Assembly (NCBI RefSeq): GCF_008704655.1 | Contig: NZ_CP023688.1 | Span: 1,364,001-1,428,000, forward strand | Source: Streptomyces rimosus | GTDB taxonomy: Bacteria; Actinomycetota; Actinomycetes; Streptomycetales; Streptomycetaceae | Reading direction: 5' to 3' | Length of the DNA stretch: 64,000 bases | Part shown: in pieces, positions 41,877 through 49,553 of the stretch | How positions within the stretch are numbered: position 1 is the stretch's first letter | How the letters are laid out: each line of letters starts with the position of its first letter | Made by a program: the position numbers and the translations under genes | Notes under the pieces: model-generated | The model's input: only the letters and a program-made list of their open reading frames with translations | Told to the model about the DNA's origin: nothing | Databases searched by the model: none

Positions 41877-42601
41877 GCGATCTCACGGCCCTTCGCGAGG
41901 TCGTCGTGGTTGTCGATCTCGACCCACGCGACCTCGCCGATCGGCGCCACGTCCACCTGGAAGCCGCGGTTGACCAGCTCCTGGTAGCCGTCCTCGTAGT
42001 ACAGGTCGGGGTCGCGCTCGAAGGTGGCCTTCAGCGCGTCCGCCAGTTCCTCGGCGGCCGAGCCCTCGATGAGGGTGACGCCGATGTACTCGCCGGTGGC
42101 CTCGGCCGGGTCCATCAGCTTGGTGATCTTCTGGACGCCCTTGTCGGGGTCCACGACGACCTTCATCTCCTCGTCGGCCAGGTTCTTGACCGTGTCCAGC
42201 GCGAGGATGATCTTCTGGCCGTTGCCACGGGCGGCGAGCAGGGTCTTCTCGACGGAGACCGGGTGCACGGTGTCACCGTTGGCGAGGATCACGTCGTGCT
42301 TGATCGCGTCCCGGCCGCACCACAGGGAGTAGGCGTTGTTCCACTCCTCGGCCTTGTCGTTGTCGATGAGGGTGAGCTTGAGGCCGTACTTCTCCTCCAG
42401 CGCGGCCTTGCGCTCGTACACGGCCTCCTTGCGGTAGCCGACGATGATCGCGACCTCGGTCAGGCCGATCTCGGCGAAGTTGCCGAGCGTCAGGTCCAGG
42501 ATGGTGGTGTCACCATCGACCGGCACCAGCGCCTTGGGCAGGGTGTCGGTGTAGGGACGCAGACGCCGTCCGGCGCCGGCGGCCAGCACGAGGCCGATCA
42601 T
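41864..42601 (-). CDS. Nucleotidyltransferase for a phospho-alcohol (CTP-type)
   Basis: A 245-residue NTP transferase. It has the loop LVLAAGAGRRLRPYTDTLPKAL at the N-terminus, NAYSLWCGRD, ILANGDTVHP (metal Asp), and EIDNHDDLAKG at the end. The pattern is closest to LicC- or inositol-1-phosphate-type cytidylyltransferases, which make CDP-alcohols. Located between a phospho-alcohol dehydrogenase gene and a CDP-alcohol phosphotransferase gene, it probably makes the CDP-alcohol that the latter uses. Its start overlaps the preceding stop by 4 bases. Confidence 0.85.
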   Translation of the reverse strand: MIGLVLAAGAGRRLRPYTDTLPKALVPVDGDTTILDLTLGNFAEIGLTEVAIIVGYRKEAVYERKAALEEKYGLKLTLIDNDKAEEWNNAYSLWCGRDAIKHDVILANGDTVHPVSVEKTLLAARGNGQKIILALDTVKNLADEEMKVVVDPDKGVQKITKLMDPAEATGEYIGVTLIEGSAAEELADALKATFERDPDLYYEDGYQELVNRGFQVDVAPIGEVAWVEIDNHDDLAKGREIACRY

Positions 42602-44391
42602 GCGGGTTCTCCTTCATCGTGTACGGCGGGTGCTCCGGAGGACACCCAGAAACGGATGCTCTCGGCGAGCACCAGCAGCGCCAGGACCACTGCCAGGGCC
42701 GTCAGCGCGATTGTGAAACCTGTGGAGTGCAGCAGGGCCGCGAGGAGGACAACGACCAGCGTGCGCCCCTCGTGCCCGCCGGCGGCCCGCACCAGCCAGC
42801 GCGGCGGGGCTCCGGCGCCCACGCGGATGCGGTAGACGGTGTCGTAGTGATGGTAGGCGACCGCCGCGACCAGCCCGAACGCCGCGGGCAGCGCCTGGTC
42901 GACGCCGGAACGGGCCGCCACGACCAGGATGGCGACGTACTCGCCCGCACGGAACAGCGGGGGGACGAGCCAGTCGAGGGGGCCCTTCAGGGGGCGGGCG
43001 ACGGCCTGGCCGGAGAACAGGGCGTAAATGACCGCGATCACCACGGCCGTCCACGTCATGGGCTCTTCCTGGAAGATCACCCAGGTCAGGAGGCAGGCCG
43101 TGCCCAGGAAAGCCATGACGGGGGCGGTGTAGGCACCGCCGCGGCCGCCGCGGGCGAACAGTTCGGCGAGCGGCCCGGAGTCCGCCAGGTCGGCGAGTGC
43201 GGCCGCCGCCCGGTCGGTACGGCGGGCGCGCCGCGTGAGCGAGCGCAGTACCCGGCCCGCCGTGGTGTAGCAGGCGGCCAGGGCGCAGCCGACGAGCAGC
43301 GCGTAGAAGACGATGCGCGGGGTGGTGCAGGCGGTCAGTACGGCGATCATGGCCCAGCGCTCGCCGATGGGCAGCACGATCATCCGGCGCACCCAGACCG
43401 TCCAGCCGACGCTGTCGAGCCGGTCGGACAGGGCCGCGGTGGGGCTGGTGTTGCCGGTGGCGTCGTGGTTCGCCTCGTTGAAGGAGAAGTCGACGACATG
43501 CCGGCAGGTCTGGAGCACCATCGCCCCCAGGGCCAGCGCCCACACGTCGTCGCCACCGCGCGCCGCGCCGAGCGCCAGGCCCGCGTAGTACGCGTACTCC
43601 TTCGCGCGGTCGAAGGTCGCATCGAGCCAGGCGCCCATCGTCGAGTACTGCAGCGAGTAGCGGGCGAGCTGCCCGTCGGTGCAGTCCAGGACGAAGGAGA
43701 AGATCAGGAGCAGCCCCGCGGCGATGAAGCCGCCGCGGCTGCCGGTGGCCGCGCAGCCCGCCGCGATCAGCGCGGTGAGCAGCGACGCGGTGGTGACCTG
43801 GTTGGGCGTCAGGCCGCGGCGCGCGCACCAGCGGGCCAGGTAGCGGGAGTACGGGCTGATGAAGAAGGTGGTGAAGAACCCGTCGCGGGCCTTGACGGCG
43901 GTACGCAGCCGTACGGCCTCGTCGTCGACGGCGGCGACGGCCTCCTCGGCGGCGGCGCGCTCGGCGGGCGTCAGCGGCACGGTCGCGACCAGGCTGCCCA
44001 GCTCGACGCTCTGCGGCGCGGCGTCCTCGGCCGCCATGCCCTCGGCGAGGGCGTCGGCGAGGACGTCCACGCGGTAGCGGGTGCCGGGGCCCGCGGGAAC
44101 CGCGGTGGCGGCGCGCTTGAGCGCGGCGCGCGCCTCTGGCTGCGCCGTGACGGCGCCCGGCACGGCGGCGGCCGGGAAGCGCGGGTCGGTCAGCGCCAGC
44201 CGGAGGCTGTGCAGATGCCCGACGAAACGCGGGTCGACGACGGCGACGCGCTCATCGGCCGGGACCTCGGCGAGCGCGTCGGCCACGGCCGCGGCGCCGT
44301 CCGCCGTACGGACGTGGAAACCCAGCGAGCGCAGGGCGGCTTCGAGCGGCGACCCGGCGACCGGCGGACCGGTGAGGATGGCGGTCGACAG
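42598..44391 (-). CDS. CDP-alcohol phosphotransferase with N-terminal extension; CTG start
   Basis: A 597-residue membrane protein. An N-terminal soluble domain (about 1-170, DUF5941-like in my recollection) precedes the CDP-alcohol phosphotransferase core. The core has a complete motif: DCTDGQLAR (Asp236 and Asp239), then GAWLDATFD (Asp257 and Asp261). Several more helices follow. The first ATG/GTG is a GTG at 44286, but protein-like sequence continues upstream (STAILTGPPVAGSPLEAALR). The only sensible initiator is CTG at 44391, with AAGGAG nine bases before it and an in-frame TGA just upstream. It is the first gene of the envelope-polymer operon. Confidence 0.82.
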   Translation of the reverse strand: MSTAILTGPPVAGSPLEAALRSLGFHVRTADGAAAVADALAEVPADERVAVVDPRFVGHLHSLRLALTDPRFPAAAVPGAVTAQPEARAALKRAATAVPAGPGTRYRVDVLADALAEGMAAEDAAPQSVELGSLVATVPLTPAERAAAEEAVAAVDDEAVRLRTAVKARDGFFTTFFISPYSRYLARWCARRGLTPNQVTTASLLTALIAAGCAATGSRGGFIAAGLLLIFSFVLDCTDGQLARYSLQYSTMGAWLDATFDRAKEYAYYAGLALGAARGGDDVWALALGAMVLQTCRHVVDFSFNEANHDATGNTSPTAALSDRLDSVGWTVWVRRMIVLPIGERWAMIAVLTACTTPRIVFYALLVGCALAACYTTAGRVLRSLTRRARRTDRAAAALADLADSGPLAELFARGGRGGAYTAPVMAFLGTACLLTWVIFQEEPMTWTAVVIAVIYALFSGQAVARPLKGPLDWLVPPLFRAGEYVAILVVAARSGVDQALPAAFGLVAAVAYHHYDTVYRIRVGAGAPPRWLVRAAGGHEGRTLVVVLLAALLHSTGFTIALTALAVVLALLVLAESIRFWVSSGAPAVHDEGEPA

Positions 44392-44775
44392 ACGAACTCA
44401 CTCCTTGGAAGCTGGCGAGGCCGCGCCGGTCGGTCCGCATTCGATACGGGCTACCCGGGCAGCGGGCGTGGCACACCTGGCCCCGAGGGGGTGGGTGGGC
44501 ACGTCGGCAGAGGCTATCGGATCGCCGGATGCGGCCGTTCACCGCGCATTCACCGCACGATCGAGTGACCGCCGGCTGCGCCTGCCGCGATCATCATGGT
44601 GGATCGAAGCGCCCGTGAACAACTGACGCCCGCACGAGCCCCGGACATCGTGCCGGTTATGACACATCTGGCCATGCTTGGGCGGAATGCCGGGTGGGTG
44701 GGGTGGGTCACGGGGAGGGGCGGTTACGGGGTGGGGTCGGGCGAGGCGTGCGGTGTGGCGGGGCGGGGTGGGGCG

Positions 44776-45043
44776 GGTTTCGACGTCGGGCGGAGCGCCT
44801 ACAGGCCACGTGCCACATACCCCCACCGGGGGTCTACCCAGCGGACGCGGACGGGAAGCACACCCCGGGCGGATGGGGCGGGTTTCGACGCCGGCTGAGC
44901 AGCTGGGGCAGGTTTCGACGCCGGGCGAGCGGCTGGGGCAGGTTTCGACGCCGGGCGGAGCGCCTACAGGCCACGTGCCACATACCCCCACCGGGGGTCT
45001 ACCCAGCGGACGCGGACGGGAAGCGCGCCCCGGGCGGATGGGG
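44776..45043. repeat. 103-bp direct repeat plus 30-bp minirepeats
   Basis: Bases 44776-44878 recur at 44941-45043, 165 bases apart and nearly identical. Each copy contains CCACGTGCCACATAC and the palindrome ACCCCCACCGGGGGT, a 6-bp stem with a 3-base loop. GGTTTCGACG also starts at 44881 and 44911, giving three 30-base units before the second copy. Confidence 0.85.
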
Positions 45044-45077
45044 GCGACCCCGCCCCACATCCCCGCAGGTCAGCGCA

Positions 45078-45092
45078 TGACAACGGTGTTCA
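45078..45092 (+). promoter_or_regulatory. candidate Zur box upstream of zitB
   Basis: TGACAACGGTGTTCA matches the Streptomyces Zur consensus TGAAAATGATTTTCA at 11 of 15 positions, with intact TGA...TCA ends. It lies about 100 bases upstream of the zinc exporter gene. In S. coelicolor zinc-loaded Zur is known to activate zitB. Confidence 0.5.
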
Positions 45093-45189
45093 GCGTCGCG
45101 TTGCCGTATACCCCCCACCCGTAGTTCACTGCAAGGGCCGACGGCGTTCGCCGGGCGGCACGGGCGCGGCTCTCCGGGAGGCGTACGGC

Positions 45190-46137
45190 ATGGGCGCAGG
45201 ACACGACCACGGGGCCGGCGGGCGGGCCGGGGGCGGCGCGGGTTCCGGTACGGCGGCCGCCGCGTACCGCGGGCGGCTGCGCGGCGCGCTGGCGCTGACC
45301 TCGGGCGTCATGGTCGCCGAAATCGTCGGCAGTGCGATCACCGGCTCGCTGGCGCTGCTGGCCGATGCGGGGCACATGGCCACCGACGTGGTGGGGCTGG
45401 TCATGGCGCTGACGGCGATCCGCCTGGCGAACCGGCCGCCGTCGCCGCAGCGCACCTTCGGGCTCGCCCGAGCCGAGATCCTCGCGGCGGTGGCCAACGC
45501 GCTGCTGCTGTTCGGGGTGGGCGGATATGTGCTGGTCGCGGCGGTCCCGCGGTTCTTCGAGCCGGTCGAGGTCGAGGGCGGTACGGCCATGGTCTTCGGT
45601 GTCGTCGGCCTGCTGGCGAACCTGGTCTCGCTGGGCCTGCTGATGCGCGGGCAGCGCGACAGCCTCAATGTGCGCGGCGCGTTCCTGGAGGTGATGGCGG
45701 ACGCGCTCGGGTCGGTGGCGGTCATCGTGGCGGCGCTGCTGGTCACCCTGACGGGCTGGTCCGCTGCCGACCCGATCGCGTCCATCGTGATCGGTCTGAT
45801 GATCGTCCCGCGGACCTGGAAGCTGTTCCGGGAGTCCCTGGACGTCCTGCTGGAGACGGCTCCGAAGGGCGTGGACATGACGGAGGTACGGGCGCATCTG
45901 CTCGCGCTGCCGGGCGTGACGGGCGTCCACGACCTGCACGCCTGGACGATCACGTCCGGGATGCCGGTGCTGTCGGCCCACGTGGTCGTCGCCCCCAAGG
46001 CGCTGGACGCGATGGGCCACGAGAAGCTGCTGCACGACCTGCGCGGGTGTCTGGCCGGCCACTTCGCCGTCGAACACTGCACCTTCCAGCTCGAACCCGA
46101 CGGCCATACGGCACATGAGGCGCAGCCGTGCCCATGA
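45190..46137 (+). CDS. zitB: Cation diffusion facilitator, zinc exporter (ZitB)
   Basis: A 315-residue CDF transporter with six membrane helices after a short His/Gly-rich N-terminus. The helix-2 metal motif is ADAGHMATD (His62, Asp66). The helix-5 motif reads EVMADALGS, so Glu167 stands where many zinc CDFs have histidine (Asp171 is kept). The C-terminal cytoplasmic domain has GVHDLHAWTITSG. It exports zinc in exchange for protons. The next gene is idi, as I recall for S. coelicolor zitB (SCO6751) and idi (SCO6750). A candidate Zur box lies upstream. Confidence 0.87.
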   Translation: MGAGHDHGAGGRAGGGAGSGTAAAAYRGRLRGALALTSGVMVAEIVGSAITGSLALLADAGHMATDVVGLVMALTAIRLANRPPSPQRTFGLARAEILAAVANALLLFGVGGYVLVAAVPRFFEPVEVEGGTAMVFGVVGLLANLVSLGLLMRGQRDSLNVRGAFLEVMADALGSVAVIVAALLVTLTGWSAADPIASIVIGLMIVPRTWKLFRESLDVLLETAPKGVDMTEVRAHLLALPGVTGVHDLHAWTITSGMPVLSAHVVVAPKALDAMGHEKLLHDLRGCLAGHFAVEHCTFQLEPDGHTAHEAQPCP

Positions 46138-46187
46138 TGCGGGCGCGCCTGGGGCAGACTTGAGCGGCGAGGAGACCTACGACAAGG

Positions 46188-46805
46188 ATGGGCATGCCGA
46201 TCACACCTGCCAACGGACAGACCGCCGGGACCGCGGCGGCGAACCCACCGGGCGACGCCGCCGAACCGATCTTGCTGGAGCTGGTCGACGAGGACGGCAC
46301 GACGATCGGCACCGAGGAGAAGCTCACCGCGCACCAGCCCCCGGGCCTGCTGCACCGGGCGTTCTCGGTCTTCCTCTTCGACGACCGGGGGCGGCTGCTG
46401 CTCCAGCGCCGGGCGCTGGGCAAGTACCACTCCCCCGGTGTCTGGTCCAACACCTGCTGCGGCCACCCGTACCCGGGCGAGACGCCGTTCGCCGCCGCGG
46501 CGCGGCGCACCGCCGAGGAGCTGGGCGTGGCCCCGGCGCTGCTCGCCGAGGCCGGTACGGTCCGCTACAACCACCCGGACCCGGACTCCGGGCTGGTCGA
46601 GCAGGAGTACAACCACCTGTTCGTGGGGCTGGTGCGGGCCGCTCCCCGGCCGGACCCGGAAGAGGTCGGCGAGATCGCGTTCGTGACGCCGCGGGAGCTG
46701 GCCGAGCGGCACGAGCAGGCGCCGTTCTCGGCGTGGTTCATGACCGTGCTGGACGCGGCGCGGCCGGCCGTACGGGAGCTCACGGGGCCGGCGGCGGGCT
46801 GGTAG
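46188..46805 (+). CDS. idi: Isopentenyl-diphosphate delta-isomerase, type I
   Basis: A 205-residue Nudix-fold isomerase interconverting IPP and DMAPP. The catalytic cysteine lies in WSNTCCGHPYPGE and the Nudix-like AARRTAEELGV follows. The metal/Glu motif is in QEYNHLFVG. The first 25 residues are variable; an ATG two codons in (46194) is an alternative start. It lies 50 bases after zitB and overlaps the convergent ATPase gene by 26 bases. It complements dxs and ispG of the nearby hopanoid operon. Confidence 0.93.
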   Translation: MGMPITPANGQTAGTAAANPPGDAAEPILLELVDEDGTTIGTEEKLTAHQPPGLLHRAFSVFLFDDRGRLLLQRRALGKYHSPGVWSNTCCGHPYPGETPFAAAARRTAEELGVAPALLAEAGTVRYNHPDPDSGLVEQEYNHLFVGLVRAAPRPDPEEVGEIAFVTPRELAERHEQAPFSAWFMTVLDAARPAVRELTGPAAGW

Positions 46806-47286
46806 GCCCGTCCGCCGGCGGGGCGAGCGGCAATTCGGCCCAGACCGCCTTGCCGCCGCTCGCCGTGTGCTCGACGTCGCACTTGCCGCCCGCCTCGGCG
46901 GTGAGCATCTTGACCAGCCACAGGCCGCGCCCGCCGACGTCGCCCTCGTCCGCCTCGACGGCCTTGGGGCGGTACGGATGGTCGTCCTCGACGGCGACCC
47001 GGATCCAGCCCGCGCCGACGGTGACCTCGACGGCGATCTCCGGGGAGAGCAGTGCCGCGTGCTGCACGGCGTTGGTGACCAGTTCGGAGGCGATCAGCAG
47101 CAGGGCGTCCACGACCTCCTCCGCGACCGGTACGCGCTGCTGGGCGAGCAGGTCCCGGACCGCGTGCCGCGCCTGGGGCACCGAGGACTCCAGTGCCGGC
47201 GCGGTGAAGCGCCAGACACCTTCGTACGCGAGCGGGGCGGTCAGCTCCTCGGGGGGTTCGGCCGGTGGTCCGGAAGACATCCTCAC
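46780..47286 (-). CDS. anti-sigma-factor-type ATP-binding regulator
   Basis: A 168-residue GHKL ATPase of the HATPase_c_2 (RsbW-like) class. The N-box is ALLLIASELVTNAVQHA, the G1 region VAVEDDHPYRPK, and the G2 block GGRGLWLVKMLTAEAGG. The family usually binds a sigma factor or an anti-anti-sigma protein; none is adjacent, so the partner is unknown. Start is GTG/ATG at 47286 or 47280. A proline-rich C-terminus overlaps the idi end. Confidence 0.82.
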   Translation of the reverse strand: MRMSSGPPAEPPEELTAPLAYEGVWRFTAPALESSVPQARHAVRDLLAQQRVPVAEEVVDALLLIASELVTNAVQHAALLSPEIAVEVTVGAGWIRVAVEDDHPYRPKAVEADEGDVGGRGLWLVKMLTAEAGGKCDVEHTASGGKAVWAELPLAPPADGPTSPPPAP

Positions 47287-47385
47287 GCTTCGAGTGTTGG
47301 TTCTGTGCTGGTCCGGACCGACCCGCTGAACAGAAGTCAGCCTCTATCGACGCCTTCTGACCGATAACGCAATCGGCGATCGGCC

Positions 47386-48093
47386 CTACGACCGATCCTG
47401 ACCCTTTTGTTTCTCGTTCAAAGATTGGCCGGATGAGGCCGGTGGGCTGCCGGAGGCGTCCGGTGCGCCGTCCCCCGCGGCGCCGCGACCGCCCGCCACC
47501 ATGCCGACGATCCGCCGGCCGCCGACCCCCGTCGCGATCAGGCCGAGCCCGTCGAAGAGCAGGGCGAGGGAGAAGAAGCAGCCGATCACATACCGGCTGC
47601 TGTGCGGCCAGTCGCCGAGCACCAGCACGCCCAGCAGGATGCCGAAGGCCCCCTGCACCAGCGTCCAGCCGAACTGCGGCCCCCGGACGACCGCGCCGCC
47701 GACCAGCCGGAAGACGCCGCCGGTCAGGAACAGCAGCGCGGCGAACATCGTCAGGCCGGCGGCGGCGACCCCCGGCTGCCGGATGACGACCACGCCCGCC
47801 GCGATGTTCAGGGCCGCCACGATCACCCCGAGCCAGAAGAAGCTGGAGCCGCGCGACTGGATCGCGTGCAGCAGCCCCACCACGCCGCCGATCAGCAGCA
47901 GCCAGCCGAACAGCAGCATCGAGGTGAGGGTCGCGAACCCGACGTACACCAGACCCACCAGGCCCGCGAGCACCAGGATCGCGCCGAGCACCGCCAGCCA
48001 GGCGAAGCCGCGCCGCAGCTCTCCCGCCTCCCGTGTCCCCGGGGACGTGCCACGCGCCGAGCGCTTCGAGGATCTGCTTGTGCCGATCATCAC
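47386..48093 (-). CDS. HdeD/DUF308-type membrane protein
   Basis: A 235-residue protein with six hydrophobic helices in pairs, from about 30 to 195. The family-typical short loops include LLIGGVVGLLHAIQSRG and LTGGVFRLVGGAV. The flanks are hydrophilic: a basic N-terminus and a Gly/Ser/Pro-rich tail. HdeD relatives are linked to acid or general stress in enterobacteria; the function in actinobacteria is not known. It ends 100 bases upstream of the anti-sigma-type ATPase gene on the same strand. Confidence 0.8.
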   Translation of the reverse strand: MMIGTSRSSKRSARGTSPGTREAGELRRGFAWLAVLGAILVLAGLVGLVYVGFATLTSMLLFGWLLLIGGVVGLLHAIQSRGSSFFWLGVIVAALNIAAGVVVIRQPGVAAAGLTMFAALLFLTGGVFRLVGGAVVRGPQFGWTLVQGAFGILLGVLVLGDWPHSSRYVIGCFFSLALLFDGLGLIATGVGGRRIVGMVAGGRGAAGDGAPDASGSPPASSGQSLNEKQKGQDRS

Positions 48094-48159
48094 CGCCTCC
48101 TCACGGACGCCTTTGTCCCGGTATACCCCCTTCGGAACCGGATGGCAGCGCGCAGACGC

Positions 48160-48198
48160 CAGCAGGCCCGGTGCTCGTCATGAGCACCGGGCCTGCTG
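48160..48198 (-). terminator. 17-bp hairpin terminator of tRNA-fMet
   Basis: CAGCAGGCCCGGTGCTC (48160-48176), loop GTCAT, and its exact complement (48182-48198) lie directly downstream of the tRNA gene. It is the expected terminator and also shields the membrane-protein gene. Confidence 0.85.
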
Positions 48199-48204
48199 CG
48201 GAAG

Positions 48205-48278
48205 TAGCGGGGACAGGATTTGAACCTGCGACCTCTGGGTTATGAGCCCAGCGAGCTACCGAGCTGCTCCACCCCGCG
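48205..48278 (-). tRNA. initiator tRNA-fMet (CAT)
   Basis: The minus strand folds as a tRNA with anticodon CAT. The acceptor stem CGCGGGG/CCCCGCT has the unpaired first position (C1 opposite T72) of initiators. The anticodon stem carries the three G-C pairs (GGGCTCATAACCC) that mark initiator tRNA. The T arm is GCAGG-TTCAAAT-CCTGT. The discriminator is A and the CCA end is not encoded. Length without CCA is 74. Confidence 0.95.
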
Positions 48279-48332
48279 TCGGTACCGCCCACCCTACGGG
48301 GCGCTGGTGCCGTACGCCAAATCGCCGGGCAA

Positions 48333-48812
48333 TCACTTCCCGACGAGGTGTGCGGTCAGGCGGGAGAGCAGGGCGACGCACTCCCGCAGCTGCCGCCGCT
48401 CCTCGGGGCCGCAGGTGTCGCGGATGGCGGCGTTGAGCGTACGGGCCCGCCGCTCGCGTTCGCGTCGCAGGCGGGCGCGGCCGGCGTCCGTGATGTGCAC
48501 CAGGAGCTTGCGACCGTCGCCGGGGTGGGGCTCGGTACGCGCCAGGCCGCCGCCGACGAGGTCCTTCACGGATTTGGCGGCCGACTGGTGCGTGACACCG
48601 CGCCGCTGGGCGAGGTCGGCCGTGGTGAGCGGGCCGCCCCGGTCGAGGAAGCCGAGGACGGCCGCCTCTCCGGGCGGCATGGTGTCCACCGCCCGTACCG
48701 CCCGCACCAGCTCGCCGATCGACTGCCGCAGATCCTCGGCCAGCGCGTCTTCGGTCAGCGCGTCTTCGGTCAGCGGATCTTCGACCGGCACGTCTTCGTC
48801 CATGCCCCGCAT
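48333..48812 (-). CDS. MarR-family transcriptional regulator
   Basis: A 159-residue winged-helix repressor-type protein. The recognition segment is TTADLAQRRGVTHQSAAKSVKDL, followed by the wing DGRKLLVHITDAGRARL. The N-terminus has an acidic repeat (LTEDALTEDALAED) unusual for the family. Start may be ATG 48812 or 48803; the latter has AGGA at better spacing. It is divergent from the metallo-hydrolase gene across 81 bases containing a palindromic operator, so it probably represses that gene and itself. Ligand unknown. Confidence 0.87.
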   Translation of the reverse strand: MRGMDEDVPVEDPLTEDALTEDALAEDLRQSIGELVRAVRAVDTMPPGEAAVLGFLDRGGPLTTADLAQRRGVTHQSAAKSVKDLVGGGLARTEPHPGDGRKLLVHITDAGRARLRRERERRARTLNAAIRDTCGPEERRQLRECVALLSRLTAHLVGK

Positions 48813-48834
48813 CCTACCCGGCCTTATAGAAGCC

Positions 48835-48857
48835 AGTTGTACAACTTAGTTGTACAG
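48835..48857. promoter_or_regulatory. MarR-type operator, AGTTGTACAACT plus half repeat
   Basis: AGTTGTACAACT (48835-48846) is a perfect 12-bp palindrome. AGTTGTACAG (48848-48857) repeats it 13 bases on. The pair lies between the divergent marR-like and metallo-hydrolase starts, in AT-rich DNA that should hold both promoters. Confidence 0.75.
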
Positions 48858-48893
48858 TTCGCTCGTACAGCCCCCGAGCGGAAGGCCCTTCCC

Positions 48894-49553
48894 ATGCAGC
48901 TCACCAAGTTCGGCCACGCCTGTGTCCGCGTCGAGAAGGACGGCCGTCGCCTGGTCGTCGACCCGGGTGGGCTGACCGGCCCGGAAGCCCTGGACGGCGC
49001 CGACGCGGTCCTGGTCACGCACGAGCACTTCGACCACTTCTCGGAGGAGACGCTGCGCCGGGCGGCCGAGCGCAACCCGCGCCTGCGTGTCTGGACCAAC
49101 TCCGCCGTCGCCGCGCGGCTGGACGGTCTCGGCACCCGTGTCACCGCCGTCGGGGACGGGGAGACGTTCACCGCGGAGGGCTTCGACGTGCAGGTCCACG
49201 GCACCTGGCACGCGGTGATCCACCCCGATGTCCCGCGCGTCACCAACGTCGGGTTCCTCATCGACGGCGCCCTCTTCCACCCCGGGGACGCCCTGACCGT
49301 CCCCGGGACCCCCGTCGACACGCTGCTGCTGCCGGTGCACGCCCCCTGGTCCACGACCGGCCACCTGATCGACTACGTCCGCGAGGTCGCCCCGCGGGAC
49401 GCCTACGCGATTCACGACGGCGCCCTCAATGACATCGGCACCGCGATGGTCGACGGCTTCCTGGGCGAACGCGGCCCCGGTGTGCCCGCGCGCTACCGGC
49501 GCCTGGCTCCGGGCGCCACCGTCCGGATCGGCCTCAGCGAACGCGCTCGGTGA
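48894..49553 (+). CDS. MBL-fold metal-dependent hydrolase (UlaG-like)
   Basis: A 219-residue metallo-beta-lactamase-fold protein. The strand LTKFGHACVRVEKDGRRLVVDPG leads to the metal motif THEHFDHFSE (about 45-54), FHPGDA and a late IHDG. This is the compact UlaG/RomA-like branch, whose substrates include lactones and phosphodiesters. The ATG at 48894 has GGAAGG upstream. It is probably controlled by the divergent MarR protein. It overlaps the convergent ABC-F gene by 20 bases. Confidence 0.85.
   Translation: MQLTKFGHACVRVEKDGRRLVVDPGGLTGPEALDGADAVLVTHEHFDHFSEETLRRAAERNPRLRVWTNSAVAARLDGLGTRVTAVGDGETFTAEGFDVQVHGTWHAVIHPDVPRVTNVGFLIDGALFHPGDALTVPGTPVDTLLLPVHAPWSTTGHLIDYVREVAPRDAYAIHDGALNDIGTAMVDGFLGERGPGVPARYRRLAPGATVRIGLSERAR

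Larger units (their letters stand above)
44392..45189. other. long intergenic region with direct repeats upstream of zitB
   Basis: These 798 bases separate the divergent envelope operon and zitB. The left part (44392-44580) should hold the envelope operon promoter. The centre (44776-45043) is a repeat array. The right end holds a candidate Zur box (45078-45092) and a TATAC-type -10 near 45107. Frames through the array are open on both strands only because of its repetitive GC-rich make-up; I call no gene. Confidence 0.6.

Noticed and set aside
44776-45043. Possible CRISPR array
   Set aside because: Units are 30 and 103 bases with no regular unique spacers, and no cas genes are present. No CRISPR was seen anywhere in the window.
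44539-45060. 173-codon minus-strand frame in the zitB upstream region
   Set aside because: Its peptide repeats come directly from the 103-bp DNA repeats; there is no ribosome site and no family resemblance.
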